Source of the DNA: Candidatus Competibacteraceae bacterium
GTDB taxonomy: Bacteria > Pseudomonadota > Gammaproteobacteria > Competibacterales > Competibacteraceae
Assembly (NCBI GenBank): GCA_016790045.1
Contig: JAEUPW010000139.1
Coordinates: forward strand, 1-64,000
Reading direction: 5' to 3'
DNA length: 64,000 nucleotides
Positions within the stretch are counted from its first letter, which is position 1. Each line of letters begins with the position of its first letter. The notes under the pieces are model-generated. The model was not told the DNA's origin and did no database searches. It was given only the letters and a program-made list of their open reading frames with translations. This document shows, piece by piece, positions 30,146-40,276 of this stretch. The position numbers and the translations under genes were made by a program.

Positions 30146-31051
30146 ATGACTAGCCACGACGATACCCTGCGCCACCTACAGACGATTCGCGATCTGATCC
30201 GCTGGGGCGCGAGCCGCATGAACGAGGCCGGCTTGCATTTTGGCCACGGCACCGACAACGCCATCGACGAGGCGGCGGCTTTGGTGTTGCACGCCTTGCA
30301 TTTGCCGCCGGATTTGCACAGCGAATATTTCCAGTCGCGGCTGACCCCCGCCGAAAAGCGGGCGGCCTTGCGCCTTTTGGGGCGGCGCGTCACCGAGCGC
30401 AAACCGGCCGCCTATCTCACCAACCGCGCCTGGTTCATGAGCCTGCCCTTCTATGTCGACGAGCGGGTGCTGGTGCCGCGCTCGCCGCTGGCCGAATTGA
30501 TCGAGCGCCATTTCGCGCCCTGGCTGGCGGGCAACCGCAAGGTCGAACATATTCTGGATTTGGGCACCGGCAGCGGTTGCATCGGCATCGCCTGCGCTTA
30601 CTCTTTTCCCGAGGCGCGCGTGGACCTGGTCGACGTGTCCTCCGACGCGCTGGAAATCGCCCGGCGCAATGTCGTCGAACACGGTCTGGAGGACCAGATC
30701 GAGGTGGTGCAGTCGGACCTGTTTTCGGCGTTGCAGGGCCGTCGCTACGACATCATCATCAGCAACCCGCCCTATGTCGATCTGGCGGAACTGGACGCTT
30801 TGCCGGTCGAATACCAGCACGAACCGCGCCTGGGTTTGGCCGCCGGCGAGGCCGGCTTGGATGTGGTGAAGGAAATTCTGCGCCAGGCCGGCGACTACTT
30901 GAGGCGCGATGGCCTGCTGATCGTCGAGGTCGGAAACGCCCAATATCCGCTGTGCGAAGCCTATCCCGACGTCCCGTTTACCTGGCTGGAGTTCGAGCGG
31001 GGCGGACAGGGGGTTTTCTTGATCAATGCGGCGCAGTTGAAGCTGCTGTGA
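30146..31051 (+). CDS. prmB: Ribosomal protein uL3 glutamine methyltransferase
   Basis: PrmB methylates the side-chain amide of a Gln in ribosomal protein L3, using SAM. The 301-residue protein carries motif I LDLGTGSGCIGIA, the catalytic NPPY at 207-210 (SNPPYVD), and the PrmB-type N-terminus IRDLIRWGASRMNEAGLHFG with the FMSLPFYVDERVLVPRSP segment. That separates it from PrmC, which is usually beside prfA. ATG 30146 agrees with relatives. An upstream ATG at 30059 would add 29 basic, unconserved residues. It begins 206 bases from the divergent sco gene and is followed 70 bases later by the PAS-GGDEF-EAL gene. Confidence 0.93.
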   Translation: MTSHDDTLRHLQTIRDLIRWGASRMNEAGLHFGHGTDNAIDEAAALVLHALHLPPDLHSEYFQSRLTPAEKRAALRLLGRRVTERKPAAYLTNRAWFMSLPFYVDERVLVPRSPLAELIERHFAPWLAGNRKVEHILDLGTGSGCIGIACAYSFPEARVDLVDVSSDALEIARRNVVEHGLEDQIEVVQSDLFSALQGRRYDIIISNPPYVDLAELDALPVEYQHEPRLGLAAGEAGLDVVKEILRQAGDYLRRDGLLIVEVGNAQYPLCEAYPDVPFTWLEFERGGQGVFLINAAQLKLL

Positions 31052-31121
31052 GGGAGGGCCGCCCTCGCGGCGCGCTGAAAGCGGAACAATAAAAACCGAC
31101 GACGCGAGAACATAACTAGCG

Positions 31122-33692
31122 GTGGAAACGGACCTCGCTTTTCTGGAAAAGCCCTGGCTGGAGCTGGCGCCCGACGCCATGATCGTGGTGGACCCGTCCG
31201 CTCGGCTGGTCCAGGTCAACGCTTTGGCCGAACAACTGTTCGCTTATTCGCCGGGGACTCTGGCGGGCCGTCCGCTGGAAGAACTCATTCCAAAGCGGTT
31301 GCGCGAGCGCCACCGCCAGCATTTCAGCCGCTATCTCGATCGGCCGCACTTCCGCTTGACCGGGAGCGGCGTCAGCCTTTGGGCCTTGCGCCGGGACGGC
31401 AGCGAATTTTTGGCGGAAATCAGCCTCAACCCCTTGCACACGCGCTCCGGCATCTTCACCGTGGCGATGATCCGCGATGTCAGCGCGCACGGGCAGGCGC
31501 GGCAGGCCCTGGAGCGCGCCGCCACCGATCTCGAACAGCAACTGCTGGCGCGCAACGCCGCGCTGCTGGAGGTGAACGCTGAATTGCGCCGGCAAATCGG
31601 CGAGCGGATTCAGACCGAAGCCGCCTTGCGGGCGGCGGAAGCGGACTATCGCCAGTTGGTCGAAAACCAGCCCGACCTGATCTGCCGGTTTTTGCCGGAC
31701 ACCACGCTCACCTTCGTCAACGCGGCTTACGCCCAGTTTTTCGGCAAAGCCGCCCAGGAATTGATCGGCACGCGTTTCATCGAGTTTCTCAGCGCGCCCG
31801 AGCGGGAGGAAGTGCGCGCGCAACTTTCGGCGCTCACGCTGGCGGCGCCGTCGCGGCAATACGAGCACAAGACGCTGCGGGCGGACGGCGCCGCGCGCTG
31901 GCATCTGTGGCACGATTTCGCGCTGTTCGACGATCGGGGGAAGGCCACGCATTTTCAGTCGGTCGGCGTGGACATCAGCGCGCGCAAGCGGATCGAAGAG
32001 GCTCTGTTCGAAGAAAAAGAGCGGGCGCAGGTCACTTTGCATTCGATCGGCGATGCGGTGATCACCACCGATCGAAGCTCTGTCGTGCAATACCTCAACC
32101 CGGTGGCGGAAACGCTGACAGGCTGGTCCAACGACGAGGCCCGAGGCCGGCCGTTGCCGGAAGTGTTCAACATCGTCAACGAGCACAGTCGCGAAGCCGC
32201 GCCCGACCCGGTGGCCCGCTGCCTCCAGCACGGCAGAGTCGTCGGCTTGGCCAACCACACCATCCTGATCGGCCGCGACGGCCGGGAATTCGACATCGAC
32301 GACTCGGCCGCGCCGATTCGCGGCTGGGACGGCGAGGTGCTGGGAGCGGTCCTGGTGTTTCACGACATCACCGCAAGCCGCCAGTTGGCCCGGCAATTGG
32401 CGCATGACGCCACCCACGACGCCTTGACCGGATTGGTCAACCGGGCCGAATTTGAAAAACGGCTGGAGCGCGCCCTGAGCAGCGCCCAGCACTACGGCGC
32501 GCGCCATGTCCTCTGCTATCTCGATCTGGACCATTTCAAGCACGTCAACGATCAGGCCGGCCATGCGGCGGGCGATGAATTGCTCAAGCAAGTCAACAGC
32601 CTTCTGGCCGGCATGTTTCGCGAGCGCGATACGCTGGCGCGGATCGGCGGCGACGAATTCGGTTTGCTGCTGGACAATTGTCCGGTGGATCGAGCGCACC
32701 TCATCGCCGAGGCGGTGGTGAGCGCGGTCCGCGACTATCGCTTCCACTGGGAAGGGCGCAATTACCAGATCGGCGTCAGCATCGGTTTGGCGCCGGTTAC
32801 GGCGCAAGCGACCAGCGCGGTCGAACTGTTGGCGCAAGCCGATACGGCTTGCTATACGGCCAAGGGTTTGGGCCGCAATCAGGTCCAGATTTACCAGCAG
32901 GCGGACCGCGAATCGCCGCGGCGCCCCAGCGAAATGCTGGGCGCGGCCGGCTTGCGGGACGCGCTGGAGAACGATCGGTTCCGGCTTTACTACCAGCCGA
33001 TCATTTCCCTGAGCGAGCGAGACCTTCCCGCGTTGCGCTACGAAGTCCTGCTGCGCGTGATCCAGGACCCGCGCCCGAATCAAGGCGGCGGGCTGGTGCT
33101 GCCGGCGGCGTTCATTCCGGCGGCCGAGCGTCACGGGTTGATGGGAGCCATCGACCGCTGGGTGATCGAAGCGGCCTTCCGCGACTACGCGCAAGGCGCG
33201 GGGAAAAGCGGCGCCCTCATCGCCATCAACCTGTCCGGCAATTCGCTCGCGGACCAGGGCTTGCTCGAATTTATCGAACTCCAGCTCGCCCGCCACGGCT
33301 TGAGCCCAAACCGGATTTGTTTCGAAATCACCGAAACCGCCGCCATCCACAACCTGAGCCGGGCCGCCCAACTGATGACGGCGCTCAAACGGCGCGGATG
33401 CCAATTGGCGCTGGACGATTTCGGCAGCGGGCTTTCCTCGTTTCACTATCTCAAAACCTTGCCGGTGGATTATTTGAAAATCGACGGCAGTTTCGTCAAA
33501 GACATCGGCGACAATCCCAGCGATTGCGCGCTGGTGGCGGCCATCAACCAGATGAGTCATACTCTGGGGCTGCAAACCATCGCCGAATTTACCCACAGCC
33601 AATTTATCGTCGAACGCTTGCGCGAATTGGGGGTCGATTACGCGCAAGGTTATTTCTTCGGCAAGCCCGCGCCCTGGGGTCAACTCCCGTGA
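31122..33692 (+). CDS. PAS-PAS-PAS-GGDEF-EAL cyclic-di-GMP protein
   Basis: An 856-residue soluble signalling protein. Three PAS domains (about 8-125, 180-295, 305-430) are joined by a coiled segment near 130-175. The GGDEF motif at 509-513 is intact, with an RERD inhibition site five residues before it. The EAL domain carries EVL (641-643) in place of EAL but keeps Glu641, NLSGNSL, EITETAAI and DDFGSG. The usual VAEGVE end is replaced by IAEFTHS. It is thus a likely cyclase and possibly also a phosphodiesterase. There is no membrane segment or signal peptide. The start is GTG 31122 with a weak ribosome-binding site. Its TGA overlaps the GTG start of hemN (GTGA), linking a nucleotide-signalling gene to haem synthesis. 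The PAS ligand is unknown. Confidence 0.9.
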   Translation: METDLAFLEKPWLELAPDAMIVVDPSARLVQVNALAEQLFAYSPGTLAGRPLEELIPKRLRERHRQHFSRYLDRPHFRLTGSGVSLWALRRDGSEFLAEISLNPLHTRSGIFTVAMIRDVSAHGQARQALERAATDLEQQLLARNAALLEVNAELRRQIGERIQTEAALRAAEADYRQLVENQPDLICRFLPDTTLTFVNAAYAQFFGKAAQELIGTRFIEFLSAPEREEVRAQLSALTLAAPSRQYEHKTLRADGAARWHLWHDFALFDDRGKATHFQSVGVDISARKRIEEALFEEKERAQVTLHSIGDAVITTDRSSVVQYLNPVAETLTGWSNDEARGRPLPEVFNIVNEHSREAAPDPVARCLQHGRVVGLANHTILIGRDGREFDIDDSAAPIRGWDGEVLGAVLVFHDITASRQLARQLAHDATHDALTGLVNRAEFEKRLERALSSAQHYGARHVLCYLDLDHFKHVNDQAGHAAGDELLKQVNSLLAGMFRERDTLARIGGDEFGLLLDNCPVDRAHLIAEAVVSAVRDYRFHWEGRNYQIGVSIGLAPVTAQATSAVELLAQADTACYTAKGLGRNQVQIYQQADRESPRRPSEMLGAAGLRDALENDRFRLYYQPIISLSERDLPALRYEVLLRVIQDPRPNQGGGLVLPAAFIPAAERHGLMGAIDRWVIEAAFRDYAQGAGKSGALIAINLSGNSLADQGLLEFIELQLARHGLSPNRICFEITETAAIHNLSRAAQLMTALKRRGCQLALDDFGSGLSSFHYLKTLPVDYLKIDGSFVKDIGDNPSDCALVAAINQMSHTLGLQTIAEFTHSQFIVERLRELGVDYAQGYFFGKPAPWGQLP

Positions 33693-35071
33693 CCGCTGAA
33701 CTCGTTTTCGATCCCGCCCTGATCCGCAAATACGACAAGGCCGGACCCCGTTACACCTCCTACCCGACCGCCGTGCAGTTCCACGAGGGCTTCGGCGAGG
33801 CCGAGTATCGCGAACACGCCCGCCTCAGCAACGCGACCGGCCGGCCGCTGTCGCTGTATTTTCACATCCCGTTCTGCGACACGGTGTGTTTTTACTGCGC
33901 CTGCAACAAGATCATCACCAAAAATCGCCGTCACACCGTCCCTTATCTCGATCGCCTTTACCGGGAAATCGCAGTGCAGGGCGAGTTGTTCGACCGCGAC
34001 CGCCCCGTGACGCAATTGCATTGGGGCGGCGGCACGCCGACCTTTATCAGCGCCGATGAGATGCGCGAACTGATGCGGGTCACCGGACGGCATTTCCGGC
34101 TGCTCGACGACGGCGGCGGCGAATACTCCATCGAGGTGGACCCGCGCGAAACCGACGGGCACACCGTCGCGCTGCTGCGGGAATTGGGTTTCAACCGGCT
34201 GAGCCTGGGGGTGCAGGATTTCGATCCGGCGGTGCAAAAGGCGGTCAACCGCCTCCAGTCCCGCGAGATCACCTTGCAGGTGATGGAGGCCGCCCGGCGC
34301 GAGGGCTTCAAATCGGTCAGCGTGGATTTGATCTACGGGCTGCCGCTGCAAAGCGTCGCCAGCTTCGAGCGCACCGTGGAGGAGATCATCGCCCAAAACC
34401 CTGACCGGATTTCGGTGTTCAATTACGCCCATCTGCCGGAATTGTTCAAAACCCAGCGCCAGATCGACGCCGGGGCCTTGCCGGCGGCGGCGGTGAAGCT
34501 GGAAATCTTGGAGCGCACCATCGAACGGTTGACCGGGGCCGGTTATGTCTACATCGGCATGGATCACTTCGCCAAGCCCGACGACGAGCTGGCGCTGGCG
34601 CAGCGAGCCGGCACCCTGTATCGCAATTTTCAGGGTTACAGCACCCACGCCGACTGCGATCTGATCGGTTTCGGCGCGACCTCCATCGGCATGGTTGGCG
34701 ACAGCTACAGCCAGAATCTGAAAGGCTTGGAAGAGTATTACGCGCGGATCGACTCCGGCCGTTTGGCGGTGTTTCGGGGCGTGCGGCTGGACGCCGACGA
34801 CCGGCTGCGCCGGGCGATCATCACCGAGCTGATCTGCCATTTCGGGCTGGAATTCTCCGCCATCGAGCGGCGGTACGCGATCCGCTTTCGCGAGCGCTTC
34901 GCGGCGGAGTTGGCGGAATTGGCGGACATGCAGGCGGACGGGCTGCTGGCGCTCGATCCGGCCGGCATTCGGGTGTTGCCGGCGGGACGGCTGTTGATCC
35001 GCAATATTTGCATGGTGTTCGACCGCTATTTGCGCGAACAGCGCCAGCAACGCTTTTCCAAGGTGATCTGA
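33689..35071 (+). CDS. hemN: Oxygen-independent coproporphyrinogen III oxidase
   Basis: HemN decarboxylates coproporphyrinogen III without oxygen, a step in haem synthesis under anoxia. It is a radical-SAM enzyme with Cys63, Cys67 and Cys70 in HIPFCDTVCFYCACNK, including the extra Cys72 of true HemN. The opening KYDKAGPRYTSYPTA and the WGGGTPTF block confirm HemN rather than HemW. The GTG start at 33689 shares bases with the stop of the preceding cyclase gene and gives 460 residues (E. coli 457). No FNR-type palindrome was noticed, which fits translation coupled to the upstream gene. Confidence 0.96.
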   Translation: MTAELVFDPALIRKYDKAGPRYTSYPTAVQFHEGFGEAEYREHARLSNATGRPLSLYFHIPFCDTVCFYCACNKIITKNRRHTVPYLDRLYREIAVQGELFDRDRPVTQLHWGGGTPTFISADEMRELMRVTGRHFRLLDDGGGEYSIEVDPRETDGHTVALLRELGFNRLSLGVQDFDPAVQKAVNRLQSREITLQVMEAARREGFKSVSVDLIYGLPLQSVASFERTVEEIIAQNPDRISVFNYAHLPELFKTQRQIDAGALPAAAVKLEILERTIERLTGAGYVYIGMDHFAKPDDELALAQRAGTLYRNFQGYSTHADCDLIGFGATSIGMVGDSYSQNLKGLEEYYARIDSGRLAVFRGVRLDADDRLRRAIITELICHFGLEFSAIERRYAIRFRERFAAELAELADMQADGLLALDPAGIRVLPAGRLLIRNICMVFDRYLREQRQQRFSKVI

Positions 35072-35239
35072 ATTCGCGGCCTTGAGGCCGATCGAAACGG
35101 GGTGCGGCGAGAGACTGTTGCGGAATTTTGGTCACCGGCTTGTCGCGGACGCAATTTTCGGTTAATTCTTAACGATTAAAAGTGGCTTCAAGCCATGTGA
35201 TCGCCTTAAAACCACCATGATCGGGAGAGGAGTGAGTTG

Positions 35240-36358
35240 ATGAACAGATTCAACCGTCACGCATTGACTATCGCCGCCGGCGTCGCGATGTTGGGCTTGA
35301 GCGGGCTGGCGCGCGCCGAGACCATCAAGATCGCCTTGGCCGGACCCACCACCGGCCCGGTCGCCCAGTACGGCGACATGCAGATGATGGGCGCCAAGAT
35401 GGCGGTCGAGCAGATCAACGCCAAGGGCGGCGTCGGCGGCAAGACGCTGGAAGCGGTGGTCATCGACGACGCTTGCGAGCCCAAACAGGCGGTCGCGGTC
35501 GCCAACCAGATCGTCAACCAGAAGATCAAATTCGTCATCGGCCATCTCTGCTCCGGCTCCACCCAGCCCGCGTCCAAGATTTACGAAGACGAAGGCATTC
35601 TGATGATCACCCCGGCGGCCACCAATCCCGCCATCACCCAGCAGGGCTACAAGATGGTGTTTCGCACCATCGGCACCGACGACCAGCAAGGCCCGACCGC
35701 CGGTCGCTACATCGCCGCCAAAATCAAACCCAAGAAGCTGGCGATCATCCACGACAAGCAGCAATACGGCGAGGGCATCGCCAAAGAGGTCGACAAGACC
35801 GTGAAGGCGGCCGGGCTCAAGCCGGTGCTGTTCGAGGGCATCAGCAAGGGCCAGACCGACTTTTCCGCCCTGATCACCAAGATGAAAAAGGACGGCGTGG
35901 ATTTCGTTTACTACGGCGGCTATCACCCGGAACTGGGCCTGCTGCTGCGCCAGTCGCGCGAGCAGGGCTTCGACGCCGGCTACATGGGCCCGGAAGGCGT
36001 GGGCAACAAAGACATCAGCGCCATCGCCGGCCCGGCTTCGGAAGGGCTTTTAGTGACGCTGCCGGCCGATTTCAGTTCCGATCCGGCCAACGCCGATCTG
36101 GTCAAGGCGTTCAAGGCCAAGAACGAAGACCCGACCGGCCCGTTCGTGATGCCGGCCTACGCCGGCGTGCAAATCATCGCCGACGCCATCAAGGGCGCCA
36201 AGACCGAGGACGCGGTCAAAGTCGCCGATCACATCCGCAAGAACAGCTTCCAAACCCCCATCGGCAAGGTGGCCTTCAAGGACAACGGCGATTTGAAGGA
36301 ATTCGAATTCGTCGTGTTCACCTGGCACGCCGACGCCACCAAGACGCCGGCCAAATGA
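35240..36358 (+). CDS. livK: Branched-chain amino-acid ABC transporter, binding protein
   Basis: A 372-residue periplasmic binding protein with a Sec signal peptide (about 1-23, ending GLARA). The mature protein starts ETIKIALAGPTTGPVAQYGD, typical of the LivJ/LivK family. It also has DDACEPKQAVAVANQI and the paired Cys expected in the N-lobe. AGGAG at 35228-35232 lies seven bases before ATG 35240. It captures leucine, isoleucine or valine, although family members also bind urea or aromatic acids. The downstream permease and ATPase genes lack urea-transporter context, so amino acids are the best guess. A hairpin at 36371-36394 separates it from livH and could keep binding-protein mRNA in excess. 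Confidence 0.93.
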   Translation: MNRFNRHALTIAAGVAMLGLSGLARAETIKIALAGPTTGPVAQYGDMQMMGAKMAVEQINAKGGVGGKTLEAVVIDDACEPKQAVAVANQIVNQKIKFVIGHLCSGSTQPASKIYEDEGILMITPAATNPAITQQGYKMVFRTIGTDDQQGPTAGRYIAAKIKPKKLAIIHDKQQYGEGIAKEVDKTVKAAGLKPVLFEGISKGQTDFSALITKMKKDGVDFVYYGGYHPELGLLLRQSREQGFDAGYMGPEGVGNKDISAIAGPASEGLLVTLPADFSSDPANADLVKAFKAKNEDPTGPFVMPAYAGVQIIADAIKGAKTEDAVKVADHIRKNSFQTPIGKVAFKDNGDLKEFEFVVFTWHADATKTPAK

Positions 36359-36370
36359 GTTGACGGCCAG

Positions 36371-36394
36371 GGGCGAGGACTCAAAACCTCGCCC
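36371..36394 (+). terminator. Hairpin between livK and livH (attenuator candidate)
   Basis: A perfect 8-base-pair stem, GGGCGAGG (36371-36378) and CCTCGCCC (36387-36394), with loop ACTCAAAA, followed by TTGTCGTTT. The T-tail is poor, so it would stop only part of the transcription, or protect the livK 3' end. Such elements are common between binding-protein and permease genes. Confidence 0.5.
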
Positions 36395-36456
36395 TTGTCG
36401 TTTGCGGCGCGCTCCGGGTTCGCGCCCTGTCTTCCACTCCTCCAGGCGCGGCGGCC

Positions 36457-37386
36457 ATGTCCGGTTTCTCTTTCCTCGAATTTGTCCAGCAGATCATCAA
36501 CGGTCTGACCCTGGGCAGCATTTACGCCCTGATCGCCATCGGCTACACCATGGTGTACGGCATCATCGGCATGATCAATTTCGCCCACGGCGAGATTTAC
36601 ATGATCGGCGCTTACGTCGGCCTGATGGCGATCACCGGCTTGAGTTTGTTCGGCGTGGACAGCATCGCCGCCATTTTGCTGGTGACGCTCGCCATCAGCA
36701 TCCTGGTGACCGGCTCCTACGGCTGGACCGTCGAGCGGCTCGCTTACCGGCCGCTGCGCAATAGCCCGCGCCTGGTGCCGCTGATTTCGGCCATCGGCGT
36801 GTCCATTTTCCTGCAAAACTATGTCCAGATCGGCCAGGGCGCGCGGGATGTGTCGATGCAGCCGGTGCTGACCGGCGGCTGGCGCTTCGGCCCGGCCGAC
36901 GGGTTTCAGGTCTATCTGTCTTACATGCAGGTGCTGATCGCGGTGGTGACGGTGGCGTTCATGGCCGGCCTGACGCTGTTTATCTCCCGCTCGCGGCTGG
37001 GCCGGGCCTGCCGGGCCTGCTCGCAGGACCGGACCATGGCCAACCTGCTCGGCATCGACACCGACCGGGTGATCGCGCTGACCTTCGTGCTCGGCGCGGC
37101 GCTGGCGGCGGTGGCCGGGGTGCTGGTCGGCATGTATTACGGCCTGGTCAACCCCTTCATCGGCTTCATCGCCGGCCTGAAGGCGTTTACGGCGGCGGTG
37201 TTGGGCGGGATCGGCAGCATTCCCGGCGCGATGCTGGGCGGGGTGGTGCTGGGCTTGGCGGAAAGTTTCGCCTCGGCCTACCTGCAAACCGAATACAAGG
37301 ACGTGGTGGCCTTCGCGCTGCTGATTCTGGTGCTGCTGATGCGGCCGACCGGCTTGCTGGGGCGGCCGGACGTGGAGAAGGTGTAG
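36457..37386 (+). CDS. livH: Branched-chain amino-acid ABC transporter, permease LivH
   Basis: A 309-residue inner-membrane permease with about eight hydrophobic helices. The N-terminal block FVQQIINGLTLGSIYALIAI and IGMINFAHGEIYMIGAY are signatures of the LivH family. The loop ACSQDRTMANLLGIDTDR is the coupling helix that contacts the ATPases. GGIGSIPGAMLGG near the C-terminus is also typical. It is the second gene of livKHMGF and ends three bases before livM. The ribosome-binding site is weak. Confidence 0.95.
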   Translation: MSGFSFLEFVQQIINGLTLGSIYALIAIGYTMVYGIIGMINFAHGEIYMIGAYVGLMAITGLSLFGVDSIAAILLVTLAISILVTGSYGWTVERLAYRPLRNSPRLVPLISAIGVSIFLQNYVQIGQGARDVSMQPVLTGGWRFGPADGFQVYLSYMQVLIAVVTVAFMAGLTLFISRSRLGRACRACSQDRTMANLLGIDTDRVIALTFVLGAALAAVAGVLVGMYYGLVNPFIGFIAGLKAFTAAVLGGIGSIPGAMLGGVVLGLAESFASAYLQTEYKDVVAFALLILVLLMRPTGLLGRPDVEKV

Positions 37387-37389
37387 ATC

Positions 37390-38667
37390 ATGCCGCGCAC
37401 CCTGATCGATGCCCTGCTGGCGGCGGTGCTCACCGCCGTTTTGCTCATCCCCATTTTCGGCCTGCGCATTCAGGTGGACGGCGTCAACGTCGCGCTCGAC
37501 CGCACGCCCACGCCAGTCGTCATCGCGGTCGTCGCCGTTTTTTTGCTGAGGCTGTTCAAGCGGCCCTTGCAACGGCTTTGGGCGAGCTGGAAGGTTCCCG
37601 GGTCCTGGCGCGCCAATTCCGCCACGGCCGCGCTGCGGCAAACGGCCCAGCACCCGCGCGCCCGGCAGGCGCTGTGGCTGCTGCTGTTGGCCGTGGCGGT
37701 GATTTGGCCGTTTACGGTTTCGCGCGGCGCGGTGGACGTGATGACGCTGGCGTTGATCTACGTGATGCTGGGCCTGGGGTTGAACATCGTGGTCGGATTC
37801 GCCGGTTTGCTGGTGCTGGGCTACGCCGCGTTCTACGCCGTCGGCGCTTACGCTTACGCCTATCTGGCCCAACAGTTCGGCTTGTCGTTTTGGCTGTGTC
37901 TGCCGATCGCCGGCGGCCTGGCGGCGCTGACCGGCTTTCTGCTCGGCCTGCCGGTCTTGCGCCTGCGCGGGGACTATCTGGCCATCGTCACGCTGGGCTT
38001 CGGCGAAATCACCCGCTTGCTGCTCAATAACCTCAATTTTCTGACCGGCGGTCCCGACGGCATCGGCGGCATCCCCCGCCCCAGCTTGTTCGGGCTGGAA
38101 TTCGGTCGCCGAGCGAAAGACGGCGGCGCGACCTTTCACGAGTTCTTCGGTCTCGACTACAGCGGCGATCACGCGGTGATTTTCATGTATCTGCTGGGCT
38201 TGGCGCTGGTGCTGGCGACGCTGTTCGTCATCGATCGGCTGTTGCGGATGCCGCTCGGCCGGGCGTGGGAGGCGCTGCGCGAGGACGAGATCGCCTGCCG
38301 CTCGCTGGGCTTGAACCCGACCGTGATCAAGCTCTCGGCGCTGACTTTAAGCGCCGCCTTCGCCGGGTTCGCCGGCGCGTTTTTCGCGGCGCGCCAGGGC
38401 CATATCAACCCGGAATCCTTCACCTTCATCGAGTCGGCGATGGTGCTGGCGATCGTGGTCTTGGGCGGGATGGGCTCGCAATTGGGCGTGGTGCTGGCGG
38501 CCATCGCTATCACCGTGTTGCCGGAGCTGGCGCGCGAGTTCAACGAGTATCGGATGCTGGCTTTCGGCCTGGTGATGGTGCTGATGATGATGTGGCGGCC
38601 GCAGGGCCTGATCCCCGCCTCCCGGCCGCCGCTGACGTTGCCGGAGCGCGCGGAGGCGGCGCGATGA
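37390..38667 (+). CDS. livM: Branched-chain amino-acid ABC transporter, permease LivM
   Basis: A 425-residue membrane permease. The first approximately 115 residues hold two extra hydrophobic stretches and a basic linker that many LivM proteins have. The core begins [20 protein letters not shown] and includes [20 protein letters not shown]. The coupling loop is [20 protein letters not shown], followed by [14 protein letters not shown]. It pairs with LivH to form the channel. Its TGA overlaps the livG ATG (ATGA), so the two are translationally coupled. The family normally carries leucine, isoleucine and valine. Confidence 0.95.
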   Translation: MPRTLIDALLAAVLTAVLLIPIFGLRIQVDGVNVALDRTPTPVVIAVVAVFLLRLFKRPLQRLWASWKVPGSWRANSATAALRQTAQHPRARQALWLLLLAVAVIWPFTVSRGAVDVMTLALIYVMLGLGLNIVVGFAGLLVLGYAAFYAVGAYAYAYLAQQFGLSFWLCLPIAGGLAALTGFLLGLPVLRLRGDYLAIVTLGFGEITRLLLNNLNFLTGGPDGIGGIPRPSLFGLEFGRRAKDGGATFHEFFGLDYSGDHAVIFMYLLGLALVLATLFVIDRLLRMPLGRAWEALREDEIACRSLGLNPTVIKLSALTLSAAFAGFAGAFFAARQGHINPESFTFIESAMVLAIVVLGGMGSQLGVVLAAIAITVLPELAREFNEYRMLAFGLVMVLMMMWRPQGLIPASRPPLTLPERAEAAR

Positions 38668-39470
38668 CCCTGCCCGCCTCCGCTCCAACCCCCGCCGCAG
38701 GAGCCGGCCGTTCGCTGCTGGACGTGCAAAATCTCAGCATGCGCTTCGGCGGCTTGCTGGCGGTCGATAACGTGACCTTCGAGGTCCGGCGAGGTCAGAT
38801 TTTCGCCATCATCGGCCCCAACGGCGCGGGCAAGACCACGGTGTTCAACTGCGTCGGCGGCTTTTATCGGCCGACCACCGGCGCAGTGACGCTGGACGGC
38901 CAGCCGATCCAGCATCTTCCCAGCCACCGCATCGCCCGCCTGGGGCTGGTGCGGACTTTTCAGAACGTGCGGCTGTTCAAGACCATGACCGTGGTCGAAA
39001 ACCTGCTGATCTCGCAACACGCCCAGTTGGAGGCGCGGCTGCTGCCGGGTTTGTTCAAAACCCCGAAGTATCGCCGCGCGGAGACGGCGGCGCTGGAACG
39101 CGCGGCGTTCTGGCTGGAGAAAGTCGGCTTGCTGGCCGTGGCCAACCGCGAGGCCGGCAACCTGGCCTACGGCCAACAGCGGCGGCTGGAAATCGCCCGC
39201 TGCATGATCACGCATCCCAAGCTGTTGATGCTGGACGAACCGGCGGCCGGCTTGAACCCGCAGGAAACCCGCGATTTGGACCGGCTCATCAACGAACTGC
39301 GCGCCGAACACGGCGTGTCGGTTTTGCTGATCGAACACGACATGAGCCTGGTGATGGGCATCTCCGACGAGATTTTGGTGGTGGAATACGGCCGGCCCAT
39401 CGCCACCGGCGACCCCGCCGCCATCCGCGCCAATCCCAAGGTGATCAAGGCGTACCTGGGGGAAGAGTGA
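38664..39470 (+). CDS. livG: Branched-chain amino-acid ABC transporter, ATPase LivG
   Basis: A 268-residue ABC ATPase. Walker [10 protein letters not shown] is at 51-59, the LivG-type [11 protein letters not shown] signature follows, and Walker B is [11 protein letters not shown] with IEHDMSLVM for the switch His. The variant ABC signature (YGQQ rather than SGGQ) and the length distinguish LivG from LivF. The start ATG 38664 overlaps the livM stop. It powers import with LivF through the LivHM channel. Confidence 0.96.
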   Translation: MTLPASAPTPAAGAGRSLLDVQNLSMRFGGLLAVDNVTFEVRRGQIFAIIGPNGAGKTTVFNCVGGFYRPTTGAVTLDGQPIQHLPSHRIARLGLVRTFQNVRLFKTMTVVENLLISQHAQLEARLLPGLFKTPKYRRAETAALERAAFWLEKVGLLAVANREAGNLAYGQQRRLEIARCMITHPKLLMLDEPAAGLNPQETRDLDRLINELRAEHGVSVLLIEHDMSLVMGISDEILVVEYGRPIATGDPAAIRANPKVIKAYLGEE

Positions 39471-39472
39471 CG

Positions 39473-40174
<702 letters not shown>

Positions 40175-40212
40175 CGCGACCCCGGCCTCAAACGGGGCCG
40201 CGGGCGACGAAA

Positions 40213-40251
40213 CGCCCCGGCGCTGGCTTGAGCGAAGCGGGAACCGGGGCG
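40213..40251. other. Long inverted repeat between convergent livF and adk
   Basis: CGCCCCGG (40213-40220) pairs with CCGGGGCG (40244-40251), and an inner pair CGCT/AGCG (40221-40224 / 40231-40234) extends one side. No T-run follows on either strand. It lies where both converging transcripts must end, so a role in termination or 3'-end protection is plausible but unproven. Confidence 0.4.
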
Positions 40252-40276
40252 CGAGGTGATGGGCCAAGCGCCGGGT

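Noticed and set aside
31116-33683. An 855-codon leftward frame antisense to the PAS-GGDEF-EAL gene
   Set aside because: A mirror of a real gene caused by high GC at third positions; composition is unnatural and no motif is present.
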